Under the pieces are notes generated by a model, which was not told the origin of the DNA, made no database searches, and saw only the letters and a program-made list of their open reading frames with translations. 64,000 nt of DNA from positions 13,898,538-13,962,537 of the forward strand of contig OX375875.1 of assembly GCA_947359465.1 (NCBI GenBank). Direction: 5' to 3'. Source of the stretch: Metellina segmentata. Taxonomy: Eukaryota > Arthropoda > Arachnida > Araneae > Tetragnathidae. Both the position numbers and the translations under genes were made by a program. Position 1 is the first letter of the stretch; each line of letters begins with the position of its first letter. Positions 31,937 through 43,511 of this stretch are shown here, one piece after another.

Positions 31937-33828
31937 CTGGCCTCTACATGGCTAGCCCGGCGTTACCCGTGCCCGTAGTGTAAGGTATTAATCTGGTGTA
32001 AAATTTTCCGCAGATTTCAAATCCGTTGAAATTTGCAATAAGTCTTTGACGATTCCGATTTTACGAAATAGAAACTTAACAATCCCAGTCAAAATGTTTT
32101 TTTTTTATCTTTTGCTCTCCTTTGCTGAAATGGAAAGGGCAGGAAATGTAACATGGTTCCCACACCTTTATCCAAAAAAAATTCAAGGACTTTTAAGGAC
32201 TTTTCAAAACCCAAAACAAATTTTTCAAGGACCTAAAATTTTTTATAACGACCTAAAACAAGGCATACACAAAAGTTGTCAATTAAAAAGAAAAATGTGA
32301 ATACAAAAAAAGACAATTTTTTTAAAACTACTGATAGCCAAAAAAAGAAAGTTTATCATCAATTTTGGTAAAAATTTAGACTTTCTTTTTGTTTTTTTTG
32401 CTTTTTGTCTCAACTCAATGCTATCAGGCTACTTGCACACATATCAATTTCGGTTGTGCGATAAATTCTTTTAGTCGCACGAAGAAGAGTATGGGAGCTT
32501 GCACAGACGGTTCGATCTACATGACACAATCTCTATTTTCCTGTCGGCTTCTTTATTATCTAGTCTGAGTTTCTATCTTTGTGATCGTTAAAGATAGAGG
32601 GAAAATTTCAACGGATTTGAAATCTGCAGAAAATTTTCAACAACAGAAATCTTTAATGTAATTTTCTTAATTTTTTTTTTTCAGTTGTAACTTTTATATT
32701 TTTGCAATAAGAATTTGGCTTTATTTCTTTGGATGCGTGACAGGTTTCCAATGACATCCTGACTGCTAAAGCTACGGTTTCCTAAGAAAGCAGTGCTGTT
32801 ATCTAGTGAACGTGATACATCATTATGTGGTGGACATAACAAGATGGCTGTCTTAACGTAGACCAGAGGTGTCAACTTAGACGGACAGAATACTGTGGAA
32901 AATGGACGATCTAGACATAGCATTACTAGTATATCTTGTAGTGTCAAAGCGGGAAACTTCGGTTTCATTCAGAATGATGCTCAAATGGCACACCTGCTTT
33001 GGAGGAAACTAGTCTGGACAAGTAGCAATGCAACACGAAATTACACTATTATGTACTAGTTTTTAAAAAAAATCAAGTACTTTCAAGGACTTTTCACCAA
33101 GTTTCCTAATTTTCAAGGACTTTCAAGGGCCCCTAGTTAGGAAAAACAAATTCAAGGACTTTTAAGGACTTTTCAAGGACCGTGGGAACCCTGTGTAATC
33201 TGTTTTTATTTTTATTTTAACGCGAAGGGCAGAAAACGTAATCTGTTTATTTTTTGAAATCAATAGTTCATGTGAAGTCATAATCTCTTGTGAAAATATA
33301 AAAGAAAATCAAGCGTAAAAGGTATCTATCTGGTGTAAAATTTTCCGCAGATTTCAAATCCGTTAAAATTTTTATTCTACCTTTAACGATCACTGAGATA
33401 AAAAAAAAAGCACTGAAGAACGCCAGTGACAACTTTATTAATACCTTTTACTTCGCTGAAATCCGTTTCGCTGGAAATCAAAATGAATGAATCCAGAAAG
33501 AAACGAAGGTCATTCGAATATGTTCTATCCCATTCTAGAGACGGGAGATGAAAAAACTTGGCATGGTTCCAAAGGCGAAAAGTCAAAATTTTGATGTTTC
33601 TTCATTACTCGGAAGTACGCGGAAAAAGGAAGAATGGTGAAAAAGAACTATTAAATTCATTTTAAAATGTTCTGGATAGAATTTTAAAATTCGCCTCGAC
33701 CCTAAAATTGCAAAAAATTCGGACTACTTGTGTGCCAAATCTTATTACTGTAAGTGTCATAGATTCGTCAGGACTTTTTAAGTCCAAGAAAACAAACAAA
33801 CAAACACTTCCTTTTATAATATTAGAGA
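31937..33828 (-). mobile_element. Non-autonomous Helitron (family of 43,928-44,597)
   Basis: On the minus strand it begins TCTCTAATATTATAAAAGG, preceded by A. It ends with a hairpin-bearing terminus GGCTAGCC...GGCCAG followed by T. The first 250 bp and the last 120 bp match the copy in E3. The phrase AATTTTCCGCAGATTTCAAATCC recurs near both ends and once inverted near 32,600. A 1.04-kb hAT MITE is inserted inside. No Rep/helicase is present. Confidence 0.65.
32152..33193. mobile_element. hAT-like MITE nested in the Helitron
   Basis: The ends are CATGGTTCCCAC and the inverse of CAGGGTTCCCAC, a common hAT-type terminus. Subterminal TCAAGGACTTTT/AAGGACTTTTCAAGGACC repeats occur on both sides. 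A clear 8-bp TSD was not visible. No transposase. Confidence 0.65.
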
Positions 33829-33833
33829 TTACA

Positions 33834-34050
33834 ATAGGTATTTTAATTAGCGTCGCACTGAAGCAAAACGACTTGTTATTGACAGTCAAATCCAACGGAA
33901 ATCCGAGGACACGCTATTTTGATCCACGGTCAGACGACGAGGTAACAACTGAGCTGGGAACCCACTCTCCAAACTTCTACACCACGTTTACGTGAGGATA
34001 TTTGTGACTACGACAAATTTAACGTGAACCAGTGCATTTTGTACACGATG
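33834..34050 (-). repeat. tRNA-derived SINE, 3' part (copy b)
   Basis: Diverged minus-strand copy of the SINE tail and body (AATTAGCGTCGCACTG, CCACGGTCAGACGACGAGG, CCCACTCTCCAAACTTC), without the tRNA head. Confidence 0.7.
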
Positions 34051-34093
34051 GTCTATCGTTCGGACCAGTGTGACGTTAGTTAAAAAAATCGTA

Positions 34094-34662
34094 CACTACC
34101 TTATACTAATGGACCGGACAGCAAGATGTGATGGTATAAGGGAAACAATACATGATTTAATAGGGGGATGGTCCCCACGTTCTGCAATTACACTAGCAAC
34201 CCTTCTGGGCATACTTTAAACAAGGTTTCGATATACAGTTATTGGTATTTGTGTCCATACCTGCTGCGAGAATGTCGCCAGCTCAGCTGTAGATTTCGGA
34301 TGTGGTTAACCGGTACGTAAGCGTCGCTCTAACTCGTCCCACAAATATTCTATGGGGTTTAGGTTGGGAATCTGAGCAGGCTAGGGAAGACGTTTTACAT
34401 CCATGTCTCTATACTACTGCTTGACAGAGGCTGCAACATGACACGAAGCGTTGTCGTCCTGGAAGTAACATTCGTCCATTCCATAAAATTGTCAGAACGT
34501 AGGAAGATGCTGATAGTCCAAAATGTTCATGTAGGCGTCGGCGTTCAACTGTCCAGGAACAACATGCAAAAGTCCCAGGCCATAGCACGAAAACCACCCA
34601 CAAACAAGTATTCGGATTTAATGCAAATTCGCTGGCGTCCGGTTCATTATTGTAGGGTAGTG
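34094..34662 (-). mobile_element. Internally deleted Tc1-like element (family of 40,051-40,567)
   Basis: Inverted ends CACTACCTTATACTAATGG and CACTACCCTACAATAATG (right end inverted), with TA at the left flank. On the minus strand, frames carry Tc1 transposase remains including a NPIE-LWDEL block near 34,330-34,400 and the region before the second catalytic Asp. Only the C-terminal half survives, with several breaks. Confidence 0.8.
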
Positions 34663-35499
34663 TTTTAATTATTGGGAAGAAAAGTCCATAGGGAATCAGA
34701 AAAGTCCATCGGGAATCACAAATGTTCAAATTGACTCATGCTAAACTATGGAGATTGAAAATAAAGCGTAAGAAATCCTTTTTTTTTAATACAAAGACCG
34801 ACTGACGTGTTATATGATCGTGGTTATGTCCCTGTACACAACCGCCATTTTCGAAATTTTGCATTCGAAATTTTGCGCTAAAAATACCAAACTATTCCTT
34901 ATGCTGGTATTTTTAGCCTGAATTAATCGAAGCACACGTGCGAAAATAAAGCATCAGAAAGAATAAATAAACCCAAATGTGGTCTTTAGACTATCAGTTT
35001 TAGATAAGCATCTGGGGAATGCCACGTACAAACTGATAAAAGTTTTTCGTATTGGTTTTTGACTAGGAACCGCATGGAATGATTATTGTGCGGTCAATTC
35101 AAACTGTATAAGCTAGTTTGAAAAGTAGGTCAATAGAGATAAATCACTTATCACCACATACTTATCAATTTGATTAAATTTAGTAAAATTGCTCTAAAAA
35201 CAGTTTTTTATAAATTGTTTTTAGTTTAAGAAACAATTTTTCCTAATAAAATTTGTTTTTACCGCCGTCTGGTTCGCTTAATCGGATCTGTAGCTGTAAA
35301 TCTTATAGGAAGCAACGTACTATCACTAAGCCAGTGGTCGGAAAACCGCGACTATTTAGCTACTTGAGTGCGACTCTGCAACGAATCCACTTCGACAGTA
35401 CTGGCAGTAAATTTTCCACCGGTGATACGAGCAAGAAAGCAATCGAGGAACTTTAGAAGAGTTGAGAAAAATCAAGTACTGTATTTAATTATTGGGTGT
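34663..35499. other. Spacer, nothing firmly recognised
   Basis: A 67-codon frame at 35,253-35,456 may be the upstream edge of the hAT relic that follows, but no diagnostic motif is visible. Confidence 0.4.
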
Positions 35500-36213
35500 A
35501 ATCTTCCAATAATGTTAATATTGCAAGCTTTATTGTTAGTCAAGAGATTGCTAAGAAAGGCAAACCATACACAGACAGTGAATACATTAAAAATTGTTTT
35601 ATAAATGCATCCGAAGAGCTATATTCCGAGATTTTAAGATCAAGGCAGAAATTCTTTAAAAAAATTAGTACCACTGTTTGCTAAAGCAGTAAAAGAACTG
35701 TCAAAATGTCTTCGAATATAGCCAATCAGCAAATCGAAGATCTTAAATTTGTTTCAGTTTTATTAATATCTGTTGAGACGAATCTTGTGACATAAATGAC
35801 GCAGCGAAAGCTTCACGTTTTGTTCGTCTTCGGGTCCTAAAGAAGAACTTATAATTATTGCCACTGAAAGTCAAACACGTGGCGAGGATATTACAAGTTC
35901 TGTCATTGAATGCCCATGGAGAAACATATTCCACTCAATAAAATTGTTTCAACTTCAACAGATGAAGCAAAAAGGATGACCGGAGTGAGAAAAGGTTTTT
36001 GCTTTTATTTTGAAGTAAAATATTAATCACGAGATACTTGTTTACGGTTTTATCATTCATCATGAAGCGTTTTGTGCGCCGACATTTCCATTTCCAGAAG
36101 AAATTTGTAACGTTATGGAATTGGTGATCAAGATTGTCAACACAATTGTAGCTAAAGTTATTTATCATTGCCAGTTTAAAGAATTTTTAGTTGAATTGGA
36201 GAGTGAATAGGGG
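35500..36213 (+). pseudogene. hAT transposase relic (ZBED/GTF2IRD2-like type)
   Basis: Three frames give consecutive blocks of the animal ZBED/GTF2IRD2-like hAT family. These are IAKKGKPYTDSEYIKNCF (near 35,545-35,600), the STDEAKRMTGVRKGF block (near 35,955-35,995) and IIHHEAFCAPTFPFPEEICN with the following FKEFLVELESE (36,050-36,210). The central catalytic region is scrambled by frameshifts. The relic stops where the Tigger-like element begins. The family is named from memory of these conserved motifs. Confidence 0.75.
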
Positions 36214-36215
36214 TA

Positions 36216-37961
36216 CCAGGGAGGGGGGGGGGCATAACCAAAAGAGAGGCTTGGCTCACCCTTGATTTTTTTAAATTTAAAATTGTTTTACCCTTTTTTC
36301 ACTATAGGGCAGTTCACTAAAATGCTCAGACATTCATCTTATTTTAATGCATCTAGCTCAAATAAATGTGGAAATATTTAAAATAAATTATTTTTCTGCC
36401 TAAAAAGTAAGTATGTTATATATATTTTGTAAGATGTTCTCAGATAAACCAATTAAAATTAAAATAAACTAATAAGAGTTCGCAGATTCTAACATAGTAA
36501 GCTTTGATTACAGCCTTAGAGTTTGTACAATAATTTAGACCTAAAATCACCATGTGTTATTCTTTTCAAAATGACCACTTGGGGAGGCTTGACCCATTCC
36601 ATAGAAGGGAGGGTTGACCAGTGTGTCAAGGCACCCTTAGTTAAATATTTTTGAAAATGTTTTGATTATTTAAGCTTCTAAATTAGAATCTTATTTAAAT
36701 TAAACTTCTTTTGATCCCAGAAATTCCCATTAAAATCAATATACGGTACATGATACATTTTTAGCAATTAGGTCTGTTTTGTTTGCATTCTTAAGAAATA
36801 CACTGAAAGAAAAATTGGGGGTCCACTCCAACAAAATTTCTGTTTACACTCCTGATCTGCACCACTGATTACAATATTAATTATATAAAACTGAAAGTTA
36901 TTTCTTTTCCTCAGATGCCTTTTTTCCATAAACCAAGAGGAAAAGCTCATAAGAAACATTCCATAGAAGTTATGGAGGCAGCCGTAAAGAAAGTTTCTGA
37001 TGAGGGTTTTAATATTCGTAGCACAGCAAAAGATTATGACATTGATTGGAAAACTGAAGATATATGTAAAAATATATAAATTGAATAAAAATAAGGAAGA
37101 CGCGCGGATATGCAGTCTAATTAGAACTGGGTAAATTTTTACTGATGAGGAAGAAAGACACTTGAAAGAATATTTATTAACTCCAAAACTACTTGACAGT
37201 TTGTATATCAGTTTAGAATTGCTAACAATAAAAAAATTCCCAAGAAATGGGTTCACGATAAAATAGCTTCGTATGATTGGTTACGTGGTTTCATGCACAG
37301 GCATAAGGAGTTATAACTGAGTATTTCTGAAAGTAAAGATTTGAGTATATCAACTGCATTCAATAAATACACAGCAGGCGAGTTCCTAATAATGAAACTG
37401 GAATCACCACTATACACAAACGAAAGAAAGTAGTAGCTGGCAAAGGTGAAAAACAAGTTTCGAAAGTAACGTCTGGTGAAAGGGGTAGTTATCCTGAATA
37501 TGAAGATTCATCTGCTGTTTTTCAAACAGATGTGACAAAACTCCATGTATTATATCTTCTGGTGACACTGAAAGAATTGTAATGAAAATGCAGTTTGATT
37601 TTATTTTCATACAATTCATAACACTGAGGTAAACATATAATTTAAAATGCGGTATTACATATAAATGTTGTATATTTTAATGTTTTCAAACGGAATAAAA
37701 CATTTAACATCATTAAGAGGGATTTTCAGCACTTTATTGCATGGGCAATTTTTATTATTGCTTTTAACATAATGCTATAATGTACTGCTAATAGTGTTAC
37801 AATACATGTATTAAAACAATTTCAGAAAGTTAAACTATCATATTAAAAGTTGTATATCTTAGTGTTTACATAACTAGTAAAAAATATATTTAATATTCCA
37901 TTATAAAATTAAACATTCTTGCCTGGGTCAATCCTGTATACCATAGGTCAAGCCTCCCTGA
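36216..37961 (+). mobile_element. Decayed pogo/Tigger-like element
   Basis: The left end reads CCAGGGAGG after TA, and the right end has GGTCAAGCCTCCCTGA before TA. The inverse of the right end (AGGGAGGCTTGACC) is also echoed inside the element near 36,580. A degraded pogo-type transposase occupies the middle. A long G-run has altered the left terminus. Confidence 0.7.
36910..37560 (+). pseudogene. Tigger/pogo transposase relic
   Basis: An N-terminal psq-type helix-turn-helix (IEVMEAAVKKVSDEGFNIRS, then AKDYDID) is followed by CENP-B-type DNA-binding segments (ANNKKIPKKWVHDKIASYDW and LRGFMHRHKEL). Next are SISTAFNKYTAGEF and a short block KGEKQVSKVTSGERG that precedes the catalytic domain in this family. 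Stops and a large deletion remove the DDD catalytic core. Tigger proteins are TA-targeting transposases. Confidence 0.82.
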
Positions 37962-39023
37962 TATAGGAAGGCCGGACAATCTCAAATAGTTTAAAATACG
38001 TTAAATACCTGTTTAACTTACCTTACTCCAGTGCGACATTTGTTTAAATACCTACCTACTTCAAACAAGTTACAAGCAAATAAGTGTCAATAAGTAATGA
38101 AATAACCCTCAAAATAGCAGTTATATAAGTAAAAATAAGTATCCCTGTTTTATAAATATGATGAATCTGTGACCTAAATCAATAATAAATGTCAACATTA
38201 GCCGAACCAAGTCCACTCCCGCATCGCCAATAGCTCTTCGTATTGTTCCAGTTCGACGTTTATTAACTACCTTCCTCGCTGTTTCAGTGTAATTTGGCGT
38301 TTTTTGATTGTGTCCGTGCTGCAATTGTGTTCGAGTAACATGCCAAGTTAAGTTACGAAAGAGATTACCAAAACACATAACGCCCTTTGCTTTTAGGTTT
38401 ACAGAAAAATCTTGTCCGAGTCGTGTGTTTGGAGGTCGAGCAGAACATTTATCTGTACATTTATTTGCCATACACTGTTTGTGTGTAACATACTTCGTGG
38501 CGTGTGTTGTGAAACACGAGATGCTTTCGTAATCGCTCGCAAACAGCTAAAAAGTTTCTGCGAGAAAGGTTTTCACACTATAATCATGCAAACAATCTGC
38601 GATTTCCTGCTGTCCAAATTCTATTGCAGGTAGGTATTGCAATTAATGTCGCACGTACACAACATACGATTTATATAAATTATATACGTTTGGGGAAAAT
38701 AACATAACGAAAAGAAAGATGTAGAAGACCAAAGGAAAGGTGGTGTGGCTTAAAATCGAATGGCTAAGGTTGGAGATCTCTGAACCTTTTTGCGTGAAAT
38801 ACAAATATACAAAACAGTGCGGCATACCCTTTGTGATATAATAAAATATTACATCGAGTCCAAAGTTTGCGCATCAGAAAGTTGCATGTTCAAATCAATT
38901 TAATTAAATAATTCCAGTTCTCTCTCTATTTTTAACATTATTTTATTAACAATGACAGGACGGTAACACAATGACAAAAACAAAGAAAATGGGCAGGTCC
39001 ATTGCAGATTGGTCTTCTTTGGA
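37962..39023. other. Spacer, nothing recognised
   Basis: Frames at 38,121-38,633 overlap on both strands and have no recognised domain. Confidence 0.45.
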
Positions 39024-39366
39024 CCACATCCCAATCAACCGGTCTGGTGTTTACGGTGTCTAGCCTGAGGATTGGAAGATTCCTGGTTCGAATCCGGGTC
39101 AGTGGGTGAAGGTTTGTAAGCGTATGGTGTAGAGGCGAATGGTGCACTTTAAATCTGTCGTGGCCGAAAGTCCTCACGTTGGGTTGGTGTGGAAGTTTGG
39201 AGAGTCGGGTGCTAGCTCAGGTGTTGCCTCGTCATCTGACCACGGTCCCAAATTACGTGGTATTGTCCTCGCATCTTTTCCTTAGAGGATTGATCCCGGA
39301 CCGTCGTTAATTGCCAGTTATGTATGCTCTAGTACGACGTTAATTAAAAATACATTACCTTACCCA
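39024..39366 (+). repeat. tRNA-derived SINE, near full length (copy c)
   Basis: About 340 bp with a tRNA-like head (box B GGTTCGAATCCGGG near 39,089), the body (GTGGCCGAAAGTCCTCACG, GAAGTTTGGAGAG) and the tail (GTACGACGTTAATTAAAAAT) ending in ATTACC-like units. The A box is diverged. Confidence 0.85.
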
Positions 39367-40048
39367 AATCAATCGAGCGAATTCCCCATCGGGTAGGGAA
39401 GATGCGCGTTTCAAAATCCCTTTCGTAGGGATTATTACAATATCTGTGGTTAAGTTGCCACACCCTTTAATCTGCTGGGTCTGCAGAAAAGATCATCGCC
39501 ACATCGAACATCTTGAGCACTTTAGATATGTTGTACCTAAACGGAAACTGGAAAGTGTGGAAAAAAGAAAAACGACCTTCTCGAACTCATGGCTTATGCC
39601 CCCACATGCACCATGACTCTTTAAAAATCCTTAAATCATCCCTAGAGCTGCTAATGGGGTCCACGTAAGTCAAGAGAAGGGCGAGTGTGAGGAGTTTTAA
39701 AGTTTTATTTTATGGAATATCAGTTCAGACTACCTATTTTCAAATAATTATTTTGTTAAAACAATTTGGAATAAAATCTAGTTGAAAGTTGTGAGTTGTC
39801 ATTAAAAGAAATAACACATTTCTCACTATGGTAGTGGGTGGTATAAGTGACCTAGCCAACAGCCCTAGCCTAGTCATGTCTGTCATTTTACAAACACCAA
39901 ACTGCCTAACAGTGTCCCAACCCACATTTTATTATTACTTTTTCTTTAAATACGCATATTCAAATCTTCTAAAATTACAAACCAATTTATTGTCAATCAC
40001 TGAAAAACAAATTTTAGAATTTAAAATCCTATTGTTGGTATATAAAAA
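39367..40048. other. Spacer, nothing recognised
   Basis: No gene or repeat partner identified. Confidence 0.5.
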
Positions 40049-40050
40049 TA

Positions 40051-40567
40051 CACTACCCTACAATAATGGCAATTTGTTTGGGGGTGTTTTTCGTGGGATG
40101 GCCTGGGACCTTTACATGTTGTTCCTGATCATTTGAACGCCGACGCCTACATGAACATTTTGGACAGTCAGGTTCTTCCTACGCTCTGGTAATTTTTTGG
40201 AATGAAGTAATGTTAGTTCAAGGACGAGAATGCTCCATCTCCTGTTGCAGCCTCTGTCAAGCAGTGGTATCAAGATATGGATGTAAAACGTCTTCCGTGG
40301 CCTGCTCAGAGTCCCGACCTAAACCCCATAGAACATTTGTGGGACGAGTTAGAGCGACTCTTACGTACCATTAAACACGTCCGAAATCCACAGCTGAGCT
40401 GGCGACATTCTTGAAACAGGAATGGACACAAATACCCATAGATGCGATGTTGTTGAAAGCATGAAAAGAAGGGTTGCTAGTGTAATTGCAGCACGTGGGG
40501 ACCACCCCCCTATTAAAGCATGTATTCTTTCCCTTATACCATCACATTCCATTATTGTAGGGTAGTG
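40051..40567 (+). mobile_element. Internally deleted Tc1-like element, 517 bp
   Basis: Perfect inverted ends CACTACCCTACAATAATGG, flanked by TA (40,049-40,050 and 40,568-40,569). It encodes remnants of a DD34E transposase: [35 protein letters not shown] (second Asp region) and WPAQSPDLNPIEHLWDELER (Glu block). The N-terminal half is absent. Confidence 0.88.
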
Positions 40568-40624
40568 TATTTAAAAAGTGATGGGGGCCAATAAAATCGC
40601 ATTTATCCATTTATCTCCATAGGG

Positions 40625-42195
40625 TATTAACCAGGGTCAGATGACGAGGTCACATCTGAGCTGAAACCTTACTCTCCTCTAAATTGCCACACCAAATTTA
40701 CAGCTTGAAGACATTCCAGGCCACAATAGATTTAACGTGCTTTCATACAAGACGGTCTTTCCTTGGATCTGATTTCCCCTCCTGTTGATTATCCGTTACT
40801 TTACCTAACGGGTTACCGCTACCCTTTTGACGGACTGGTATCAATTCCGAAGGGAATGATCCGTGAACAGCACATCGTAATTCTGAACAATTGTCAGATC
40901 ATGTCTACTTCTGAGCTGGCACACAACTCTCCAGAAAAAACAATCCCACAATCGCGCCAATTTTTAAGTAATTTTAATTAACATCGCACTGGAGGAAGAC
41001 AACGACTTTTGGCTACGGTCCGGGCTCAGAGAAAGATCAGAAGACAACATCATTTAGTTTTGAGCCCCGGTCGGATGACGAGCACATCACGCCAACGTGA
41101 GGGAATTTTAAGCCGTGACATATTTAACATGCACCATCCCCCCTTTGTAGGACCGAGTTGCGAGCGCGCATTTCCGAAATATTCGTGGTATGGTATTTTA
41201 ATTAACGTCGTACTGGAGCAACATAACGGGCTATTGACGACGGTCTGAGATCAACTCCCGAAGGAGATATTCGTGGAAAACAAATTGTAATTTGAAAATG
41301 TGGTCTGATAACGAGGTCAAAACCTGAGCCTTATTTTAGCACACAACTTGGCCAATTACGTTACACCGACCCTCGTTACCCATGGCAACTAAATGCTGAC
41401 TTTTTTGGCAGAAAACAAACAACTGTCCTCCCAAATATTAGTAAACGTTTGTCATTATCTTTCTTAATTATGTCGCTATTTAGTAGTATTTATTGGGTAA
41501 ATTAGTTAGAAGGTAAAGAGAGTGTTATTCATACAACGCCATTCTTATAATTGAGGATAAATTACTCTATCGGTTATTATGTACTGATTCATGAAGCAGG
41601 AAATCACGAGTTTCTGAATCATTTGCCACAGATATCATGAGCCCCAGATTTGTATCTCATTACCTTCCATTAACGCATTTTCTATAACGGTAATTGGTAA
41701 TTTTTCGTTAACGTCGTACTAGAGCAACACAACGGGCTATTGACGACGGTCCAGGATCAGTCCCTGAAGGACAACACCTCGTAATTTTGAACCACGGTCA
41801 GATGATGAAGCAACACCTGAGCTGGCACCCCACTCTCCAAACTATCACGCCAACCCAACGTGAGTACTTTCGGCCACGACAGATTTAATGTACACTAGCC
41901 GCCTCTACACCATACGCTTACAAACATCCATGCCCGGACCCGGATTCGTATACCGTTTGGTCGGCTTCTACAACGGTAACTTAATTATTTAAAAACAAGC
42001 TTTTTACGAAGATCACTGTACCCTATAGGACGAGTAACAGATGCGAGTTCGAATCCAACAAAAAAAAAACGTCGTGTACAAAGGGGGCTGGCGCAGGTTA
42101 AATCTGACGTGGCCCACAAATATCCTTACGTTGTCGTGGTGTGGAAGTTTGGAGAGTGGAGTGCCAGCTCAGGCGTAAGCTCGTTATCTTTGTAA
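40625..42195. repeat. Cluster of SINE fragments (copies d-h)
   Basis: Five to six diverged pieces of the same SINE follow each other. They lie at about 40,628-40,760 (minus), 40,830-40,935 (minus), 40,963-41,165 (minus), 41,190-41,340 (minus), 41,690-41,975 (minus, near full length with tRNA-like head) and 42,050-42,191 (plus). Frames here are SINE shadows. The density suggests a preferred landing zone or tandem accumulation. Confidence 0.75.
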
Positions 42196-42265
42196 TAATG
42201 ACAGGATGTTAAGCTGGATTATTTTACGATTTGAAGCTATATTTGAAGAACTTATTATGTATCAC

Positions 42266-42538
42266 ACACCGGCAAGAAAAGTGACACAAATCAAAGTTAC
42301 AGAATTGTAAAAACATGAACTTAAAGGATGCCGTAAAACGTATATTTAAATAGAAAAAGTTTTTTTTTAAATTTAGGTAAGTATTTATGGTGGTAATTTT
42401 TATAATATTCTATAGAATAGTAATATAACACTTTGGGATACCTTATACATACATTATCATACATACATATACATACATTATCAATGACATAACATCAAAA
42501 TTTTTATTTTTTGATTTGTGTCACTTTCTTGCTAGGGT
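42266..42538. mobile_element. Short inverted-repeat element (MITE-like)
   Basis: CAAGAAAAGTGACACAAATC near 42,273 is inverted at 42,510-42,533 (GATTTGTGTCACTTTCTTG). The arms are about 27 bp with one indel and enclose about 215 bp of AT-rich DNA. No target duplication was established. Confidence 0.6.
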
Positions 42539-42914
42539 GCGATGTGTTGTTTCAAACCGGTTTGTAGCACAATTTCATATATTGAAATACTCATTGTTAA
42601 CCTGAAAATAATATTCTTACTCATACTATAATATTCTTATTACCGAGGTGCAATATGTTAAAAGTTTATTAAAAACAATGATTAAAAAAAAAAAAAAAAA
42701 AACTTTCGAAATAATCGTCTAATTGATTTACATTTTTAAAAAGGTAATAGGTTACCCTTGTAGGTTTGTGTTGAAGACATTCATTTTGAATCTTTCTATT
42801 ATTATTAATTATTTTATTATTAGCGTACGACAAAATGTAATTTTCAAGAAAAAATTTATTCGCCTTCGAACATTTAGTGATAAATATCTTATCAAATTAA
42901 TTTGTCATCCTTCC
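42539..42914. other. AT-rich spacer
   Basis: Nothing recognised apart from an A-run at about 42,685-42,701. Confidence 0.5.
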
Positions 42915-42924
42915 TTAAAGATGG

Positions 42925-43241
42925 CGAAAAACGATATTGCGCATGCCTGATGCAAAAGTGTCCAAGAAAAACGGTGACAACGCTTTGAGCTCGTAACTGC
43001 AATATTTTTCCTGTTGGGGTGTTTTTTTGCTCTTATATTGTATCGGGTGTTGATTTCCATCATCGGTTTTCACTAACAATACAGTTCCAAATCGGAGCCT
43101 GCTTGCATCAGTATGCAATTCCAGAGGTACTCCCTGTTTAAAAATGTGCAAAACAGGTCTTAGAGACAAAATGTCCTTCAATTTGTTAAATGATTCTAAT
43201 TGTTTTACACCAATCGTGAATACATTTTCTTTTCGTAGCAA
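42925..43241 (-). pseudogene. E3 RNase H relic
   Basis: The frame carries FNKLKDILSLRPVLHIF, ELHTDASRLRFGTVLL (first catalytic Asp), HPIQYKSKKTPQQEKYCSYE (catalytic Glu region) and then decays. This is the gypsy RNase H start and middle; the QTDH block is missing. Confidence 0.85.
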
Positions 43242-43302
43242 GTAGCTTAATATGGCTTAGCGATTATTGTTGGATACATTTACGTAAATATCCTTTCAGT
43301 CC

Positions 43303-43500
43303 ATCACGTTGGGTTGGCGTGGAAGTTTGGAGAGTGGGGTGCCAGCTCAGGTGTTACTTCGTCATCTGACCGTGGTTCAAAATTACGAGGTGTTGTCCTC
43401 GGATCTTTCCCTTAAGGGACTGATCCCGGACCGTCGTCAATAGCCCGTTGTGTTGCTCTAGTACGACGTTAACTAAAAATTACCATTACCATTACCATTA
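43303..43500 (+). repeat. 5'-truncated SINE with 11-bp TSD (copy i)
   Basis: Flanked by CCTTTCAGTCC (43,292-43,302 and 43,501-43,511). It starts in the SINE body and ends with (ATTACC)n tail units. The long TSD and tail repeat show LINE-mediated insertion into E3. Confidence 0.9.
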
Positions 43501-43511
43501 CCTTTCAGTCC

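Noticed and set aside
31937..33828. Classification as a Penelope-like or other non-LTR element because of the CCCGGCGTT end
   Set aside because: The TC start, the hairpin plus CTAG-type end and the A|T site fit Helitrons better; no RT or GIY-YIG coding was found.
38121..38633. Overlapping frames of 70-116 residues as a host exon
   Set aside because: Both strands are open to similar extent, with no recognised domain, splice pattern or codon signal.
42000..42930. Integrase of E3 downstream of RNase H
   Set aside because: No HHCC or DDE motif can be read on the minus strand to the left of 42,925; only a MITE-like repeat and SINE pieces are visible.
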